Positions 25,432-33,499 of a DNA stretch of 39,355 nt are shown piece by piece (position 1 is the first letter of the stretch; every line of letters begins with the position of its first letter). A model generated the notes under the pieces. It saw nothing but the letters and a program-made list of their open reading frames with translations, did not search any database and was not told where the DNA came from. The translations under genes were made by a program, and so were the position numbers. The stretch spans positions 1 to 39,355 of the forward strand of contig JACDGV010000023.1 in assembly GCA_013821425.1 (NCBI GenBank), read 5' to 3'. This stretch comes from Nitrosospira sp. (GTDB taxonomy: Bacteria > Pseudomonadota > Gammaproteobacteria > Burkholderiales > Nitrosomonadaceae).

Positions 25432-25893
25432 GGAGATCACTATACATGGGCAGCTTCCGTTTTAGTTACGGCATGCAGTTTCTTGATTTTCAGTGTTATT
25501 TTTGAATAGAAACAAGGGGTGTTCTACCTTTTCATACCCCTAACCCTCATAGGTGAGAATTTTTGGGAGAGAATTGATCGGATTTAAATATACTTTGACG
25601 TGTTCTTGTGCTTCGGGCAGTACATCTGAAACTTTTAAACGCTCTACCCTCCGCTTCGCCATAAAACCTTATGATGAGAATAAACGGGAATATCTAGCTT
25701 TTCATTAAATTCTACTTTTAGGCGTTTCATTGTCTTACAACGGCCTCAGTGCGGAAATTCATTTCTTCCTCTTGGCTTTATCCTTTGCCGCTTCGAGATG
25801 GAGCAGCTCTTTATTGTTTCCCCGGTGTTTTTCTCGATACGCTTATATGAAGTATTAGTATTAGGAGTGGCTTTGAGAAGCAGCAAATATTTT

Positions 25894-25933
25894 GAACGAC
25901 AACGTGAACGACAACGACGTTGTACCGTACAAC
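25894..25933. promoter_or_regulatory. Palindrome cluster, candidate partition site (parS)
   Basis: A direct repeat GAACGACAACG occurs at 25894-25904 and 25906-25916. It merges into ACAACG-a-CGTTGT (25911-25923) and then GTTGTAC-c-GTACAAC (25919-25933), a perfect 15-bp inverted repeat with a 1-bp centre. It lies 24 bp beyond the parB stop, the usual position of parS in type Ia partition loci. ParB binding is inference. Confidence 0.5.
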
Positions 25934-25957
25934 ACCTCAAGGGTTAAAGGACTGCGG

Positions 25958-26944
25958 TTATATTTCCTTTTGCAAAAAATCACTTAACAGTGAGCAAAAC
26001 TGTCTCGTCTTTCCTTGATCCCATACTCCTTGCAAAAACTGGACCGTAAGCCGGTCCCCTTCGACGCGGATTTGTGCCAGTGGCCTACCTGCAATTACGA
26101 CAGGCAGTTCGAAAACCTCCCTTGACTTAACCCCCAGCAGAATATTCAATGTCTCCTTCGATGTACGCTTAATTTTTTTATCTTCCGCTAACCTCTTCGC
26201 CCGCGCTAATATCTCGTCCGGTTCCTTTCGAATTGCGTCGTTTAGTAACTTTGCCCACCGAAATTGCAACTCTAATGGCGATGAAAACGCGTTAACCACA
26301 TCAACCGGCAATTCTGCTAGTTTTATTGCTTTACTGAGATTACCTTTATCTATCCCTATTTCTCTAGAAAGCTCACCAAGTGACGCAAACAATCCTTCGT
26401 TTAACGACTTCTGATACATACGGCCTTGTTCCCAAGGAGATAGATCTAAGCGATCCCTATTTTCCCGGTCCATTTCCTTAAACAATTCTTTGTCGTCGAT
26501 CTGTTCTACAAGAGCCAATACAGGCAACCCAAGGTCGGAGCAAGCTCGATGACGTCGATAGCCAAAGATAATTTCGTATCGATCAGCATTCCCTTCTAAC
26601 GGTCGTACCTTAATCGGCTGCACATTGCCACCCGCTTGGGCTATCTCGTTCTTTAACTTTAAAAAGTCAGGAGATGTAAAGCTATCATTCATCCTATTCG
26701 CCCATTTTGACGCCACAATTAAATCCGCGTCGATCAAGCGAACTGGCAGTGTCCCCTCAAACTCCTTAAGACGCTGTTCCAGCAGAGCTACCTTATTATT
26801 ACTTTCCTTCATTAAAGAATTAACCATCAACATTTGCCCGGGGCCGGTACGTAGTGGAGCAGAAGGCGACGATGGAGTATCTTCAACCTTGTTAGGAACA
26901 AGTAATCCTTCAGTTTTTTTATTAAGACGGTCCTTGATCGACAT
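25958..26944 (-). CDS. parB: ParB-family partition protein
   Basis: The 328-aa protein starting MSIKDRLNKKTEGLLVPNKV has the ParB N-terminal domain with the CTPase/arginine region GYRRHRACSDLGLPVLALVE, the conserved ENRDRLDLSPWEQGRMYQKS, and a helix-turn-helix (SLGELSREIGIDKGNLSKAI). The C-terminal part would dimerise. It binds parS and loads ParA-driven segregation. The ATG at 26944 is 2 bp beyond the parA stop with a GAGGG ribosome binding site, so parAB is one operon. It is distinct from the KorB-like ParB at 30501. Confidence 0.93.
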   Translation of the reverse strand: MSIKDRLNKKTEGLLVPNKVEDTPSSPSAPLRTGPGQMLMVNSLMKESNNKVALLEQRLKEFEGTLPVRLIDADLIVASKWANRMNDSFTSPDFLKLKNEIAQAGGNVQPIKVRPLEGNADRYEIIFGYRRHRACSDLGLPVLALVEQIDDKELFKEMDRENRDRLDLSPWEQGRMYQKSLNEGLFASLGELSREIGIDKGNLSKAIKLAELPVDVVNAFSSPLELQFRWAKLLNDAIRKEPDEILARAKRLAEDKKIKRTSKETLNILLGVKSREVFELPVVIAGRPLAQIRVEGDRLTVQFLQGVWDQGKTRQFCSLLSDFLQKEI

Positions 26945-26946
26945 AT

Positions 26947-28137
26947 TCAGATTCCCTCGTTCAGTTGAGATGTCCATGAATTGCGAATAGATACTTCAAT
27001 TAGATCATTGACCCGATCATATGCATCCCGGGCTCTGGCATAAGTTTTCATGCTGCCATCGTAACGATTAATATCGTACACCGTGCCGAATTCAGCTGAG
27101 CTCGATGAAGTCACCGCCGTTTTTGGGATTTCGACCGGGAGCACTTTCTCTCCATAGGTAGCAATTATCCATGAGCGCACCACATCACTAGCTAAGTCTG
27201 CAGAGTCTACACGAGCTAGTAATACATGAATAAAATCAAAGGTCTTTGTAATGCCGGCGCTTTCCACTAGATTCGAAGCGAGATCGCTAAAAAGACTCCA
27301 AAACTGCGCCGAACTGGCAAAATCGAGGGCGTTGGGAGGCAACGGCACAATTAATGCGTCTGCGGCCATGAACGCATTAATTGTGACATAGGATAGAGAA
27401 GGGGGAGTATCGATGATTATGATATCGTAATCATCGCGTATGTCTTCAAAACCCAAGTTTAGTACATCCCAAAACTGAAATGCAGGATCTTTTAATTGCC
27501 GCGACGGTAATACAAATTCCGCAGAAAACAAACTTGATGAAGCTGCTACTAGATCTACCCCTGGCCAATAAGTCGACTGAATTGCGGAGCGAATTGAGGT
27601 GGTTTCACCGTGTACAAGTGGAGCGATGGTTTGATCTTCCGTCACTTCAGTATCGGGCATAATTCCAAATAGCGTGGTTAACGACCCCTGTGGATCAGCA
27701 TCAACCGCCAACACTTTATGACCGCGTAGACTTAGACCTTGGGCAAGTACCATGGCAGTGGTAGTTTTACTGACGCCCCCTTTGAAATTGCCAACCGCGA
27801 TGGTTACGGCACGGCCGCCTTCGGGCCGCTGGTTTGCCGCACGATAATGTTGCACCCACACTCTTACGTCATGAAGGGAAAATTCACGACGCGACCCTTT
27901 CTCGTTCATGTGCCCACTCGGCAGATCGCCCTTACCAATGCGATAAGACACTTGCCCTTTGTCTATACCGCATAAGTTAGCTAATTGCGGTATAGAAAAA
28001 ACCGGGGGACGTTTGATGGTATCAGGCGCAAGCAGGCGCGACCGAATTTGGCTAACCATTTGTCCCGCTCGTTCCGCTTGTTCCACAATATCGCTAATCT
28101 GTATTTTTTGCGGATTATTTAAAGTTTTGGCTATCAT
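26947..28137 (-). CDS. parA: ParA partition ATPase with N-terminal HTH (type Ia)
   Basis: The 396-aa protein has an N-terminal DNA-binding part (VFSIPQLANLCGIDKGQVSY; SRREFSLHDVRVWVQHYRA) followed by the Walker-type ATPase: deviant Walker A GNFKGGVSKTTTAMVLAQ, DADPQGSLTTLFG, and IIIIDTPPSLSYVTINA. This size and HTH are those of P1 ParA/F SopA-type proteins, which both move plasmids and repress their own promoter. Classic IncP plasmids use IncC with KorB instead. It diverges from rep across the origin. Confidence 0.95.
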   Translation of the reverse strand: MIAKTLNNPQKIQISDIVEQAERAGQMVSQIRSRLLAPDTIKRPPVFSIPQLANLCGIDKGQVSYRIGKGDLPSGHMNEKGSRREFSLHDVRVWVQHYRAANQRPEGGRAVTIAVGNFKGGVSKTTTAMVLAQGLSLRGHKVLAVDADPQGSLTTLFGIMPDTEVTEDQTIAPLVHGETTSIRSAIQSTYWPGVDLVAASSSLFSAEFVLPSRQLKDPAFQFWDVLNLGFEDIRDDYDIIIIDTPPSLSYVTINAFMAADALIVPLPPNALDFASSAQFWSLFSDLASNLVESAGITKTFDFIHVLLARVDSADLASDVVRSWIIATYGEKVLPVEIPKTAVTSSSSAEFGTVYDINRYDGSMKTYARARDAYDRVNDLIEVSIRNSWTSQLNEGI

Positions 28138-28370
28138 GAGTTTATGTGTTTATTTTTAGATAAATTAATATTAATATTATCCACTGTTTTTACAAATATT
28201 TTTAGGTTTTTATATTATTTTTATAATTACTCTTTTACCTTCGAAAACGATTTACTGGTTTAGGCCAATCAGTTAATAAAAAACACCGCTATAAAATTTA
28301 ATAAATCTTCAATAACTATAATATCTATAGTTGTGTATTTTCTCTTAATTATTATATACTTATAATTCAC

Positions 28371-28524
28371 AAAGTGAGAACTATTGGTATCTCTAGTGAG
28401 AACATATAGGATATAAAGTGCTTGATTTTGGGTTAGTAAGTGAGAAGATTTGGAAACTAAAGTGAGTGAGTATGGGATTGCATGTTATAGCGTTGCGATG
28501 TAAAAGTGAGATCTATTGGGAAGG
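28371..28524 (+). repeat. 22-bp iterons of the replication origin
   Basis: The core GTGAGA starts at 28374, 28396, (GTGCTT) 28418, 28440, (GTGAGT) 28462 and 28506; the unit at 28484 is degenerate. Spacing is exactly 22 bp throughout, i.e. two helical turns. The consensus is AAAGTGAGA-N5-TTGGG followed by four to five variable bases. Seven units fit the 154 bp. The Rep protein should bind them. Confidence 0.9.
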
Positions 28525-28557
28525 TATAAGGGTTCGACTCAGTGTCGGCATATTAAG

Positions 28558-28584
28558 GTGAGTTTGCTTTCACATTAAACTCAC
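28558..28584. promoter_or_regulatory. Inverted half-iterons in the rep promoter, probable Rep autoregulation site
   Basis: GTGAGTTT (28558-28565) pairs with AAACTCAC (28577-28584). Each contains the iteron core GTGAG, facing each other. Rep_3 initiators repress their own gene as dimers on such inverted iteron halves, and the site lies 34-60 bp before the rep start, over the expected promoter. Confidence 0.7.
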
Positions 28585-28617
28585 TATACTATTTATGCAA
28601 ATTGATCGGGACAGGTA

Positions 28618-30030
28618 ATGCTAGATAGTCATCCCCAAGCCAAACGAGTCATAGACGGTGGTCGTAAGTCAACTCTTGCGGGCCAAGTTATATTGCTGCG
28701 CAAGCCTGTTAATACGTTGGCAATTGTGCCTAAATCGGAAAAGATTACAGTTACCGCGCGTAAGATTTATAACGTTATGTTGCAATATGCTCAAAGACAG
28801 GGCGTCTCGAAAGATAACTATCGGGCACGTCTGGCGGATATAGCAACAGGCATCGATTTTAGGTCCAATAATACTGAACTTATAAAGAAGTACTTTCGGC
28901 AAATGGCAACAACCGGAGTTGAGTGGCAGTCTCCAACGATGGGAGAGGGTGCACGATGGAGTATCTCCGCTCTGATCGCCCATGCGGAGCTCATCCAGCA
29001 GGGTAATGAACTAATACTTGAGTGGAGTTACGCTTCCAACATCAAGCAGGAATTATTAGACCCACATCGATTTGCCCAAATGTCACTGCAAGTGCTTGCA
29101 ACGCTCAACACGATGGCATCTGTAGTGTTATATGAAATCTGCTGTCGGTACGCAGATAATCCTAGCGGGTTGACGGCACGTCAGTCTTGGGCTTGGTGGC
29201 GGCCTGTGTTGACGGGCGTGCCTGATAGTTCTAGGAGCGCTTATCAGGAATACAAGATTTTCAATCGTGACGTTCTCAAGAAAGCGGTGAAGAAGGTAAA
29301 CGAGGTCACTGATCTAGAGATCAGCTTGATCGAGCATAAAATGGGGCGTTCGGTGCAGGATCTCCAATTCAAGGTGAAGCGGAAATTGACTCAGTTGGGG
29401 CGCCCTGACCGTCAGATTGAGCCGGTCGATTTGAAAACCATCGGTATAGCGATTAAAGCCGGTCTGCCGCAAGAGAGGGCGGAGAAGTTATTGTTCAAGT
29501 ATGGAGCCCAGGCGCTTGAAGAAGCATTAGCTGTGATGAATGAGCGTCAACATCGTTCCAGTATGAAACCGGTACGTATCCCCGAAAAATACTTGGTGAA
29601 GATTTTGCAGTCCGGTCAGTTCGGAATACAGAAATCATCCAATTCGTCTGCGAGTGTGGTCTATGACACTAAAGCTGAGCGTTTGAAACTAATTGAACGT
29701 TTCATAACGCACAAGAATATGGAACTGCATGCGATGTTTCAAGAAATGACAGTAGACGATCAGCAGAAATGGATAACGAAATTTGAGAAAGAGGTATTAC
29801 CAGGTAACGGCGTCATACGCAAGACATACGAAAACAGAGGGATCGCAAGTCTTATCGTACGACATGCATTTTTTAAATACATGGGAAACTCGGTATGGGA
29901 AGAGGGCTGGGAGAGGCCGACGGATTCGGAATTAATTGATCTTGCAATCCTCTCAAAAAACGAGCAACAAGGGCTTAGTTCACGACACACCATGAAAGTG
30001 CGGCTTGATATGGGGATAAAAAAGGCTTGA
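28618..30030 (+). CDS. repA: Plasmid replication initiator, Rep_3 superfamily
   Basis: The 470-aa protein has the winged-helix Rep fold pattern: KITVTARKIYNVMLQYAQ early, then ELILEWSYASNIKQELLDPH, YEICCRYADNPSGLTARQSW and YKIFNRDVLKKAVKKVNEVT, all typical of the twin winged-helix initiators that bind iterons. The C-terminal 200 residues are longer than in small Rep_3 proteins and are not recognised. It would open the AT-rich DNA with DnaA and recruit helicase. It starts at ATG 28618 just after the inverted iterons. IncP TrfA is not present. Confidence 0.9.
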   Translation: MLDSHPQAKRVIDGGRKSTLAGQVILLRKPVNTLAIVPKSEKITVTARKIYNVMLQYAQRQGVSKDNYRARLADIATGIDFRSNNTELIKKYFRQMATTGVEWQSPTMGEGARWSISALIAHAELIQQGNELILEWSYASNIKQELLDPHRFAQMSLQVLATLNTMASVVLYEICCRYADNPSGLTARQSWAWWRPVLTGVPDSSRSAYQEYKIFNRDVLKKAVKKVNEVTDLEISLIEHKMGRSVQDLQFKVKRKLTQLGRPDRQIEPVDLKTIGIAIKAGLPQERAEKLLFKYGAQALEEALAVMNERQHRSSMKPVRIPEKYLVKILQSGQFGIQKSSNSSASVVYDTKAERLKLIERFITHKNMELHAMFQEMTVDDQQKWITKFEKEVLPGNGVIRKTYENRGIASLIVRHAFFKYMGNSVWEEGWERPTDSELIDLAILSKNEQQGLSSRHTMKVRLDMGIKKA

Positions 30031-30500
30031 GATAGAGCTGGAAGAATAAGTACACCGCTTAAAGCTGTTGGTTTGCCTTGTATATTGTCAGTAGATCCTC
30101 CGTCAGCAGATCCTCCCATTGTTAAGGGTAATGATTTTTTCTACAATTCTTTTCGATTTGCAAGAGCTCTAAACCGCGCTGTATTCATCCCGAATCTACA
30201 ATATAGCCTCTTTCTTGATCTCGGGAGGATACGGGGAGGAGCTACATCCCTCATTGCTTTGAACTCAGAAGTGCTGCGACGTTTACCGCGACAGTCGGCG
30301 TGGCACCTACTCTAAATTAGCTTTCCGTCATGTCATGGTATGCGAGCAACAATCCATTTAATATGGGAAAAGTCTGTTAACCAGCCGCAATTAGTGACCT
30401 TTTCAAATTGAGGGAGGAGAAGTGTAATGCTGCTAAACACTTAAATTAACCATTTTTATTTGCTAGACTTGCCTAAAATAAAAGGGATAAGGATGAGGTT
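30031..30500. other. Intergenic region between rep and korB-like gene
   Basis: No supported gene. It holds an imperfect 15-bp tandem repeat (30088-30117, 13 of 15 identical), and near the korB-like start a KorB-operator-like site (30425-30437) followed by an AT-rich promoter-like stretch. An 80-codon ORF at 30073-30315 lacks family features. Confidence 0.45.
30425..30437. promoter_or_regulatory. KorB-operator-like half site upstream of korB
   Basis: TAATGCTGCTAAA has the GCTAAA half of the IncP KorB operator and differs by one base from the site before trbA. It lies 64 bp before the korB-like start, suitable for autoregulation. The binding protein is inferred. Confidence 0.4.
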
Positions 30501-31445
30501 ATGACGACGGGTGGCTCGAGGAAACCAAGTCAGATCAAAGCTTCACGCAAACTTAAGGAACCTTCGCTTTCACGCGAGGAAAGTGCAGAGCCGATTGAAC
30601 TCCCCTTGGACTTGATAGACGAAGATCCCCATCAACCCCGGTCTATATTCGATCCGCAACTTCTAGAGGATTTGGCTGAGACGATTCGACAACGGGGAGT
30701 GAAAAACCCAATATCGGTGCATCGGCACCCCGAAAAAACAGGTAGGTTTATCATCAACGACGGTGCTCGGCGGTATCGGGCATCCCGTCTGGCAGGCAAA
30801 AAAAGCATCAAAGCGTTTGTAGATACAGACTTTACCAAGATTGACCAAATTATTGTCAATGCTCACCATGCTGGTTTCACGCCCAGAGAATGGGCGATTC
30901 TTATAGACCAGGAGGAAAAGAAGGGCAAATCTAGAAGGCAAATTGCTAGAGAACTGGGTATGTCGGCGCCTCATATCACTAGCCATGCCGCACTGCTCCA
31001 TCTTCCAGATCCTATAGCGGAAACCTTTAACTCTGGTCGTTGCCAAGATGTCACCGCACTAAATCATCTCGTTGTGGTCTGGCGGCAATACCCTGACGAC
31101 GTGGAGTTCTGGCTTGAAGATCCAAACGTTGAGATAACACGTTTATCCGTTGCCAAGTTGCGTGCATTTCTTGACAACCGAACCCGAAAACAGGAGCCAG
31201 AGATTCCTTCAGCAGCAAAGGAGCGCAAGCATCGCAAGCAGCCGCGTATCACAAGCCCACTGCGGTTTCGAAGACCGATAATCGAAGTACGATTTGAGGG
31301 ACGTGTTGCCCAGTTACTCTTCAATCGGCGCCCCACTCGGCCCGACATGGCGTGGGTTCAGTACCAGGACGACAGGAGCGAAAGCGAAGTAAACCTGAAT
31401 AAAGTTCAGATCATCTCTTTGTTTGAAGGCGAAAAACAAGAATAG
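30501..31445 (+). CDS. korB: KorB homologue (ParB-family global regulator)
   Basis: The 314-aa protein contains LPLDLIDEDPHQPR, IRQRGVKNPISVHRHPEKTG, RFIINDGARRYRASRLAGKK and the helix-turn-helix SRRQIARELGMSAPHITSHA, each closely following RP4 KorB. After a charged linker, the C-terminal SH3-like dimerisation domain RRPIIEVRFEGRVAQLLFNR with WVQYQDDRSESEVNL also matches. In RP4 KorB represses several backbone operons and takes part in segregation with IncC. Here incC and korA are not visible, and a separate parAB exists, so its role may be mainly regulatory. Confidence 0.9.
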   Translation: MTTGGSRKPSQIKASRKLKEPSLSREESAEPIELPLDLIDEDPHQPRSIFDPQLLEDLAETIRQRGVKNPISVHRHPEKTGRFIINDGARRYRASRLAGKKSIKAFVDTDFTKIDQIIVNAHHAGFTPREWAILIDQEEKKGKSRRQIARELGMSAPHITSHAALLHLPDPIAETFNSGRCQDVTALNHLVVVWRQYPDDVEFWLEDPNVEITRLSVAKLRAFLDNRTRKQEPEIPSAAKERKHRKQPRITSPLRFRRPIIEVRFEGRVAQLLFNRRPTRPDMAWVQYQDDRSESEVNLNKVQIISLFEGEKQE

Positions 31446-31457
31446 AAAGAGCAAACC

Positions 31458-31823
31458 ATGAGTAACGATGAAGTACCGAGAAAACAGCGCATCCTTGTCA
31501 TGAACGGGCAGCGGCTTGTCCAGGAGCAGAAAGGCGGCGAATGGGTCACGCAGAAGGTCGGCAAGGCAGGCCGGCTCAAGCCTGGCATCTACCATGCCTA
31601 CCTGGCAAAGGATTCCGACCAGGCGTTGCAGCACACCGGTGTCGTGTTCCATGCCGACGACCGGTACGTATACCAGCAGGAAGTGCAGGGCATTACGCGG
31701 CACCCCTTGTCCGCGTTTGGCTCCATCCCGGAGTATGGCAGGCCGGTTTGCATCACCTATGAAGAGGGCAGGGCGCTGGCAGTCGACGTACCCCTGAGCC
31801 ACAGCCAGAAACTTTCTCGCTGA
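31458..31823 (+). CDS. KfrB-like domain protein
   Basis: The 121-aa soluble protein begins SNDEVPRKQRILVMNGQRLV. Its C-terminal half, HTGVVFHADDRYVYQQEVQG followed by VCITYEEGRALAVD, has the pattern of the KfrB domain found in accessory proteins and primases of conjugative plasmids. It starts 12 bp after the korB-like stop, so it is in the same operon. In IncP plasmids kfr genes follow korB and aid stable inheritance with KfrA; no kfrA is seen here. Assignment is by eye and moderate. Confidence 0.6.
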   Translation: MSNDEVPRKQRILVMNGQRLVQEQKGGEWVTQKVGKAGRLKPGIYHAYLAKDSDQALQHTGVVFHADDRYVYQQEVQGITRHPLSAFGSIPEYGRPVCITYEEGRALAVDVPLSHSQKLSR

Positions 31824-31837
31824 CTCGGTCTGCAGGC

Positions 31838-32281
31838 TTAGCCGACAGACCACAGCAGCGTCACCGCTGCTGCGAGCGCTAACAACGAGATCAGCGTACT
31901 GAATCCTGCCAGGCGTTGCCATTGCAGAAAATCCTGCATCATCTGACGATTTAGCGCCTCACCCTGTCTTCTTTGCTGGCTGAATAGATTCTCCGCTTCC
32001 TGGCGCATCGCCAGCCGAACACTTTCCATCGCTTCGCGCAACACTCTATTTAGCTGGCCTGCCGCCTGATCCTCAAGCCTGGCTGCCATCTCCTCCATGT
32101 CGCGCAGGTGCTTTTCAAGCACTGTATGCTGAATCCTGGCCGCCGCCTCCATTACCTGCTGGTTGATGGTGTAGGTCATGAGGATTGGATCGTCGCGGCC
32201 AATGGCATACCCATGCCTGATTGCCACTTCCCGGATAATTTCATCCAGCGGATCGCGATCCTTGCCAGTATTCTCGTTCAT
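31838..32281 (-). CDS. traM: TraM, conjugal transfer protein
   Basis: The 147-aa protein has DPLDEIIREVAIRHGYAIGR and DDPILMTYTINQQVM, the N-terminal phrase of IncP TraM. A long helical/coiled-coil middle (LEDQAAGQLNRVLREAMESV) and one C-terminal membrane segment (FSTLISLLALAAAVTLLWSV) follow. In RP4 it is an accessory transfer gene after traL. ATG 32281 overlaps the traL stop by ATGA. It converges with the kfrB-like gene. Molecular function is not well defined. Confidence 0.88.
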   Translation of the reverse strand: MNENTGKDRDPLDEIIREVAIRHGYAIGRDDPILMTYTINQQVMEAAARIQHTVLEKHLRDMEEMAARLEDQAAGQLNRVLREAMESVRLAMRQEAENLFSQQRRQGEALNRQMMQDFLQWQRLAGFSTLISLLALAAAVTLLWSVG

Positions 32282-33006
32282 GCCAGGGCAGCCATGGTTT
32301 CAAGCTGGCCATAGAGCCGGTCACGCACGATCTTTAAGCGCTGGCGCACCATGATGGGGAGCGAGGCAAGCTGCAGGGATTCCTCGAAGGTGCGCCGCGC
32401 CTGCAGCATTATTGAGAGATCGTGCCCATAGGTCTCCTGCTTGAGAGCGGGAATCTCGATGAGGGCTGCCACCTGGTCGCGGTGCTCCTTGCAGGCCTTC
32501 ATATCCACGAAGCGCTTGCCCTCATATTCGATTGCACCCCAGTATGGGTTGAGCCAGACCACGAAGGCCGTATCGCCGGGAAATTGCGTGGCCATCTGCG
32601 CGAAACCGCTCACCGTATCGCGCAGTGCCTGCCCGCCAGTGATTACCGTATGGATCACCAGTTCATGCCCCATTTCCTGCAGCAGTGCAGGAACCTGGTT
32701 GGTGATGAGGTAATGGGACAGCGGCACAAAGGAGCTTGCACCATTGTCGATGATGGCATCCTGTTTCGAGGATGCGATCAGCTCCACCAGGGCATCGAAA
32801 TGGCGCGCATTGATCTCATCATCTTCCATAATCTCAAGCCGGCGCACATCAAGCGCCTTGTATCCGTGGAAGGTGGCATTCACCGGATCGGTGTCGATGC
32901 AAAGGGGCTTGTACCCTCTGGCTATCATGTATTGCGCCAGCACGGCGGCGATGAACGACTTGCCCACGCCGCCCTTGCCTTGCAGAATCATATGGATTTT
33001 GGCCAT
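32278..33006 (-). CDS. traL: TraL, ParA-like ATPase of the transfer region
   Basis: The 242-aa protein starts MAKIHMILQGKGGVGKSFIA with a complete Walker A (GKGGVGKS) and continues DTDPVNATFHGYKALDV. RP4 TraL has the same length and place. It belongs to the MinD/ParA superfamily and is accessory to transfer, possibly in relaxosome placement. The start codon shares one base with the traK stop (TGATG). No incC gene is seen, so this and the 26947 protein are the ParA-like ATPases of the window. Confidence 0.92.
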   Translation of the reverse strand: MAKIHMILQGKGGVGKSFIAAVLAQYMIARGYKPLCIDTDPVNATFHGYKALDVRRLEIMEDDEINARHFDALVELIASSKQDAIIDNGASSFVPLSHYLITNQVPALLQEMGHELVIHTVITGGQALRDTVSGFAQMATQFPGDTAFVVWLNPYWGAIEYEGKRFVDMKACKEHRDQVAALIEIPALKQETYGHDLSIMLQARRTFEESLQLASLPIMVRQRLKIVRDRLYGQLETMAALA

Positions 33007-33374
33007 CAGAGTATGTCCTCATCGTTGGGGGTGGAAGAAAAGCTAAATCCGTCCAGGCTGGCCGTGCGGGCAGATGTACCTGCGCGGCGGGGAAGAGGGG
33101 AGGGCATGAGAGAGGCCGACCTACTTGCGGGGGAAGCGGGAGGCGCCCGTTTCAGGATCAGGCGTTTGACCTGATTGCAGAAGGTGTTGTAGCTTGCAGC
33201 GATTTTTTGCTCCGCATGGAGCGTCTCCCAGATCTGGTAGACCGTCCAGCCATCTTCCAGCGCGCGGCTGATCTCATCGCGCTGCGCTAAGAATGCGGCC
33301 AGATTGCGCGCGTTCCTGCTGGAGCGATTATCCCTGACGCGCTCCGATATCCTGTGGGAGAGTCCTTTTTGCAT
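33006..33374 (-). CDS. traK: TraK, oriT-binding accessory protein
   Basis: The 122-aa protein MQKGLSHRISERVRDNRSSR has the TraK body NLAAFLAQRDEISRALEDGW, followed by TVYQIWETLHAEQKIAASYN and NTFCNQVKRLILKRAPPAS, then a Pro/Ser-rich basic tail. In RP4 TraK binds and bends DNA at oriT on the traK side, helping TraI and TraJ. The start is ATG 33374; the in-frame TTG before it is unlikely. The gene diverges from traJ across oriT. A repeat GATATACCG lies just upstream and may be its binding site and promoter. Confidence 0.88.
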   Translation of the reverse strand: MQKGLSHRISERVRDNRSSRNARNLAAFLAQRDEISRALEDGWTVYQIWETLHAEQKIAASYNTFCNQVKRLILKRAPPASPASRSASLMPSPLPRRAGTSARTASLDGFSFSSTPNDEDIL

Positions 33375-33385
33375 CAATAGTTATC

Positions 33386-33416
33386 GATATACCGAATCAC
33401 AAACAATGATATACCG
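33386..33416. repeat. GATATACCG direct repeat upstream of traK
   Basis: GATATACCG occurs at 33386-33394 and 33408-33416, 22 bp apart. RP4 oriT has GGATATACCG at the equivalent side, within the DNA bound and bent by TraK. Probable TraK binding sites overlapping the traK promoter. Confidence 0.55.
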
Positions 33417-33499
33417 TGTTTTGTCCTTGCACAACAGAAGTATTTTTGCTACCTTCAATTCGCTGCCAAAAGAATCTCGCGAAAATAATTGCCGCTTTA

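Larger units (their letters stand above)
25000..25957. other. Gene-poor AT-richer region between trbA and parB
   Basis: No recognised gene. It contains the trbA upstream region with TAAAGCTGCTAAA (25010-25022) and two TTACTT copies 9 bp apart, a possible 49-codon ORF (25282-25431), and a palindrome cluster at 25894-25933. Base composition is visibly more AT-rich than the trb operon. Decayed genes or control DNA are both possible. Confidence 0.5.
28140..28617. other. Plasmid replication origin (oriV), iteron type
   Basis: This non-coding stretch combines a DnaA-box-like TTATCCACT (28177-28185, 8 of 9 to TTATCCACA), a very AT-rich tract (about 28186-28370) suited to strand opening, a row of 22-bp iterons (28371-28524) and an inverted repeat before the rep gene. 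The initiator gene follows directly. This is the textbook layout of Rep_3-type origins. Confidence 0.88.

Noticed and set aside
28371-28524. CRISPR-like array
   Set aside because: The repeats are degenerate 22-bp units without spacers of constant length, and they sit before a Rep gene; they are iterons.
30073-30315. 80-codon open frame after rep
   Set aside because: No ribosome binding site, no recognisable motif, and it includes a 15-bp tandem repeat.
31827-31851. Terminator between the kfrB-like gene and traM
   Set aside because: GGTCTG and CAGACC can pair around 13 nt, but no T-run follows on either strand and part lies in the traM end.
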